From positions 6,302,845 through 6,366,844 of the forward strand of contig OX639973.1 in the NCBI GenBank assembly GCA_951828385.1: DNA of 64,000 nt. Reading direction: 5' to 3'. The position numbers were made by a program, and so were the translations under genes. The notes below the pieces were generated by a model that was given only the letters and a program-made list of their open reading frames with translations, was not told the origin of the DNA and searched no databases. The stretch is from an uncultured Poribacteria bacterium. Lineage in GTDB: Bacteria > Poribacteria > WGA-4E > WGA-3G. How positions within the stretch are numbered: position 1 is the stretch's first letter; every line of letters starts with the position of its first letter. Positions 63,879 through 64,000 of this stretch are shown here, piece by piece.

Positions 63879-64000
63879 GGATTACCTTCATGAATTGGAT
63901 AGACCACATCCGCACGCAGAACCCGGGAAGCAAAATGAAGTGCTGCGCGTATCCCTTCCTCAGTCAAGCGTGGATACTCCTCAAGTAATTGATCAATTGT
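63875..64000 (-). CDS. DUF433 antitoxin (partial, N-terminus beyond window edge)
   Basis: The last 41 codons read IDQLLEEYPRLTEEGIRAALHFASRVLRADVV, a match to the DUF433 C-terminus (EEYPxLTxExIxAAL-Y). The start lies beyond position 64000. The stop overlaps the DUF5615 start by four bases, giving an antitoxin-first operon. Confidence 0.82.
   Translation of the reverse strand, partial: TIDQLLEEYPRLTEEGIRAALHFASRVLRADVVYPIHEGNP

Overview
This window most likely comes from a Gram-negative, uncultured-type bacterium, and the gene mix recalls Candidatus Poribacteria. The pointers are three Gfo/Idh/MocA oxidoreductases, a GH88 glycuronyl hydrolase, CRTAC1/FG-GAP and LamG secreted proteins, AcrB-type RND pumps, a PorX-like regulator, many toxin-antitoxin remnants and many short dispersed repeats. 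The assignment rests on remembered gene content, not on a search. The code looks standard, with TGA used as a stop in intact genes. No rRNA and no CRISPR array were seen.

Left part (1-20 kb): an edge-truncated FG-GAP protein, an oxidoreductase, mtaB converging on mutS, hicAB, and a minus-strand metabolic run (divergent citrate synthase, icd, a small membrane protein, a NIPSNAP protein). A type IIG restriction-modification gene follows, broken by one in-frame TGA. Next come a RelE/HigA-type pair, a PIN-domain remnant translationally coupled to a small protein, a second oxidoreductase, a ferritin-like protein, a CDF metal exporter and an FmdB zinc ribbon.

Middle (20-46 kb): an IS4-superfamily element with traceable ends and a 5-bp target duplication, a sugar-binding protein with one permease, hisA, an ECF sigma factor fused through a membrane segment to a large Asp-box propeller, and an EF-Tu-like protein with damaged G3/G4 motifs. 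After these lie a decayed lipoprotein, an RfaE2-type nucleotidyltransferase, GH88, a third oxidoreductase, two tandem RND pumps, a secreted concanavalin-like protein, and a LamG gene split by an IS982 insertion whose empty site can be rebuilt exactly. glcD- and glcE-like genes close this part.

Right part (46-64 kb): porX-like, dsbD and TPR genes in a row, tRNA-Thr and tRNA-Phe, two tandem beta-clamp genes (one altered in the partner-binding pocket), an IS607-type tnpA/tnpB element with room for an omega RNA, and an M16C peptidase pseudogene. A TAXI binding protein, a halogenase-like flavoprotein, and a PIN-domain gene followed by three copies of one small-protein family come next. BrnA-like, PaaK-like and DUF433/DUF5615 genes end the window.

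The most unusual items are the small-protein family coupled to PIN genes at two loci, the membrane-tethered sigma-propeller fusion, the clamp paralogue with an altered cleft, the EF-Tu paralogue, the PorX homologue lacking its phosphoacceptor, and a C-terminal tail shared by two neighbouring secreted proteins.
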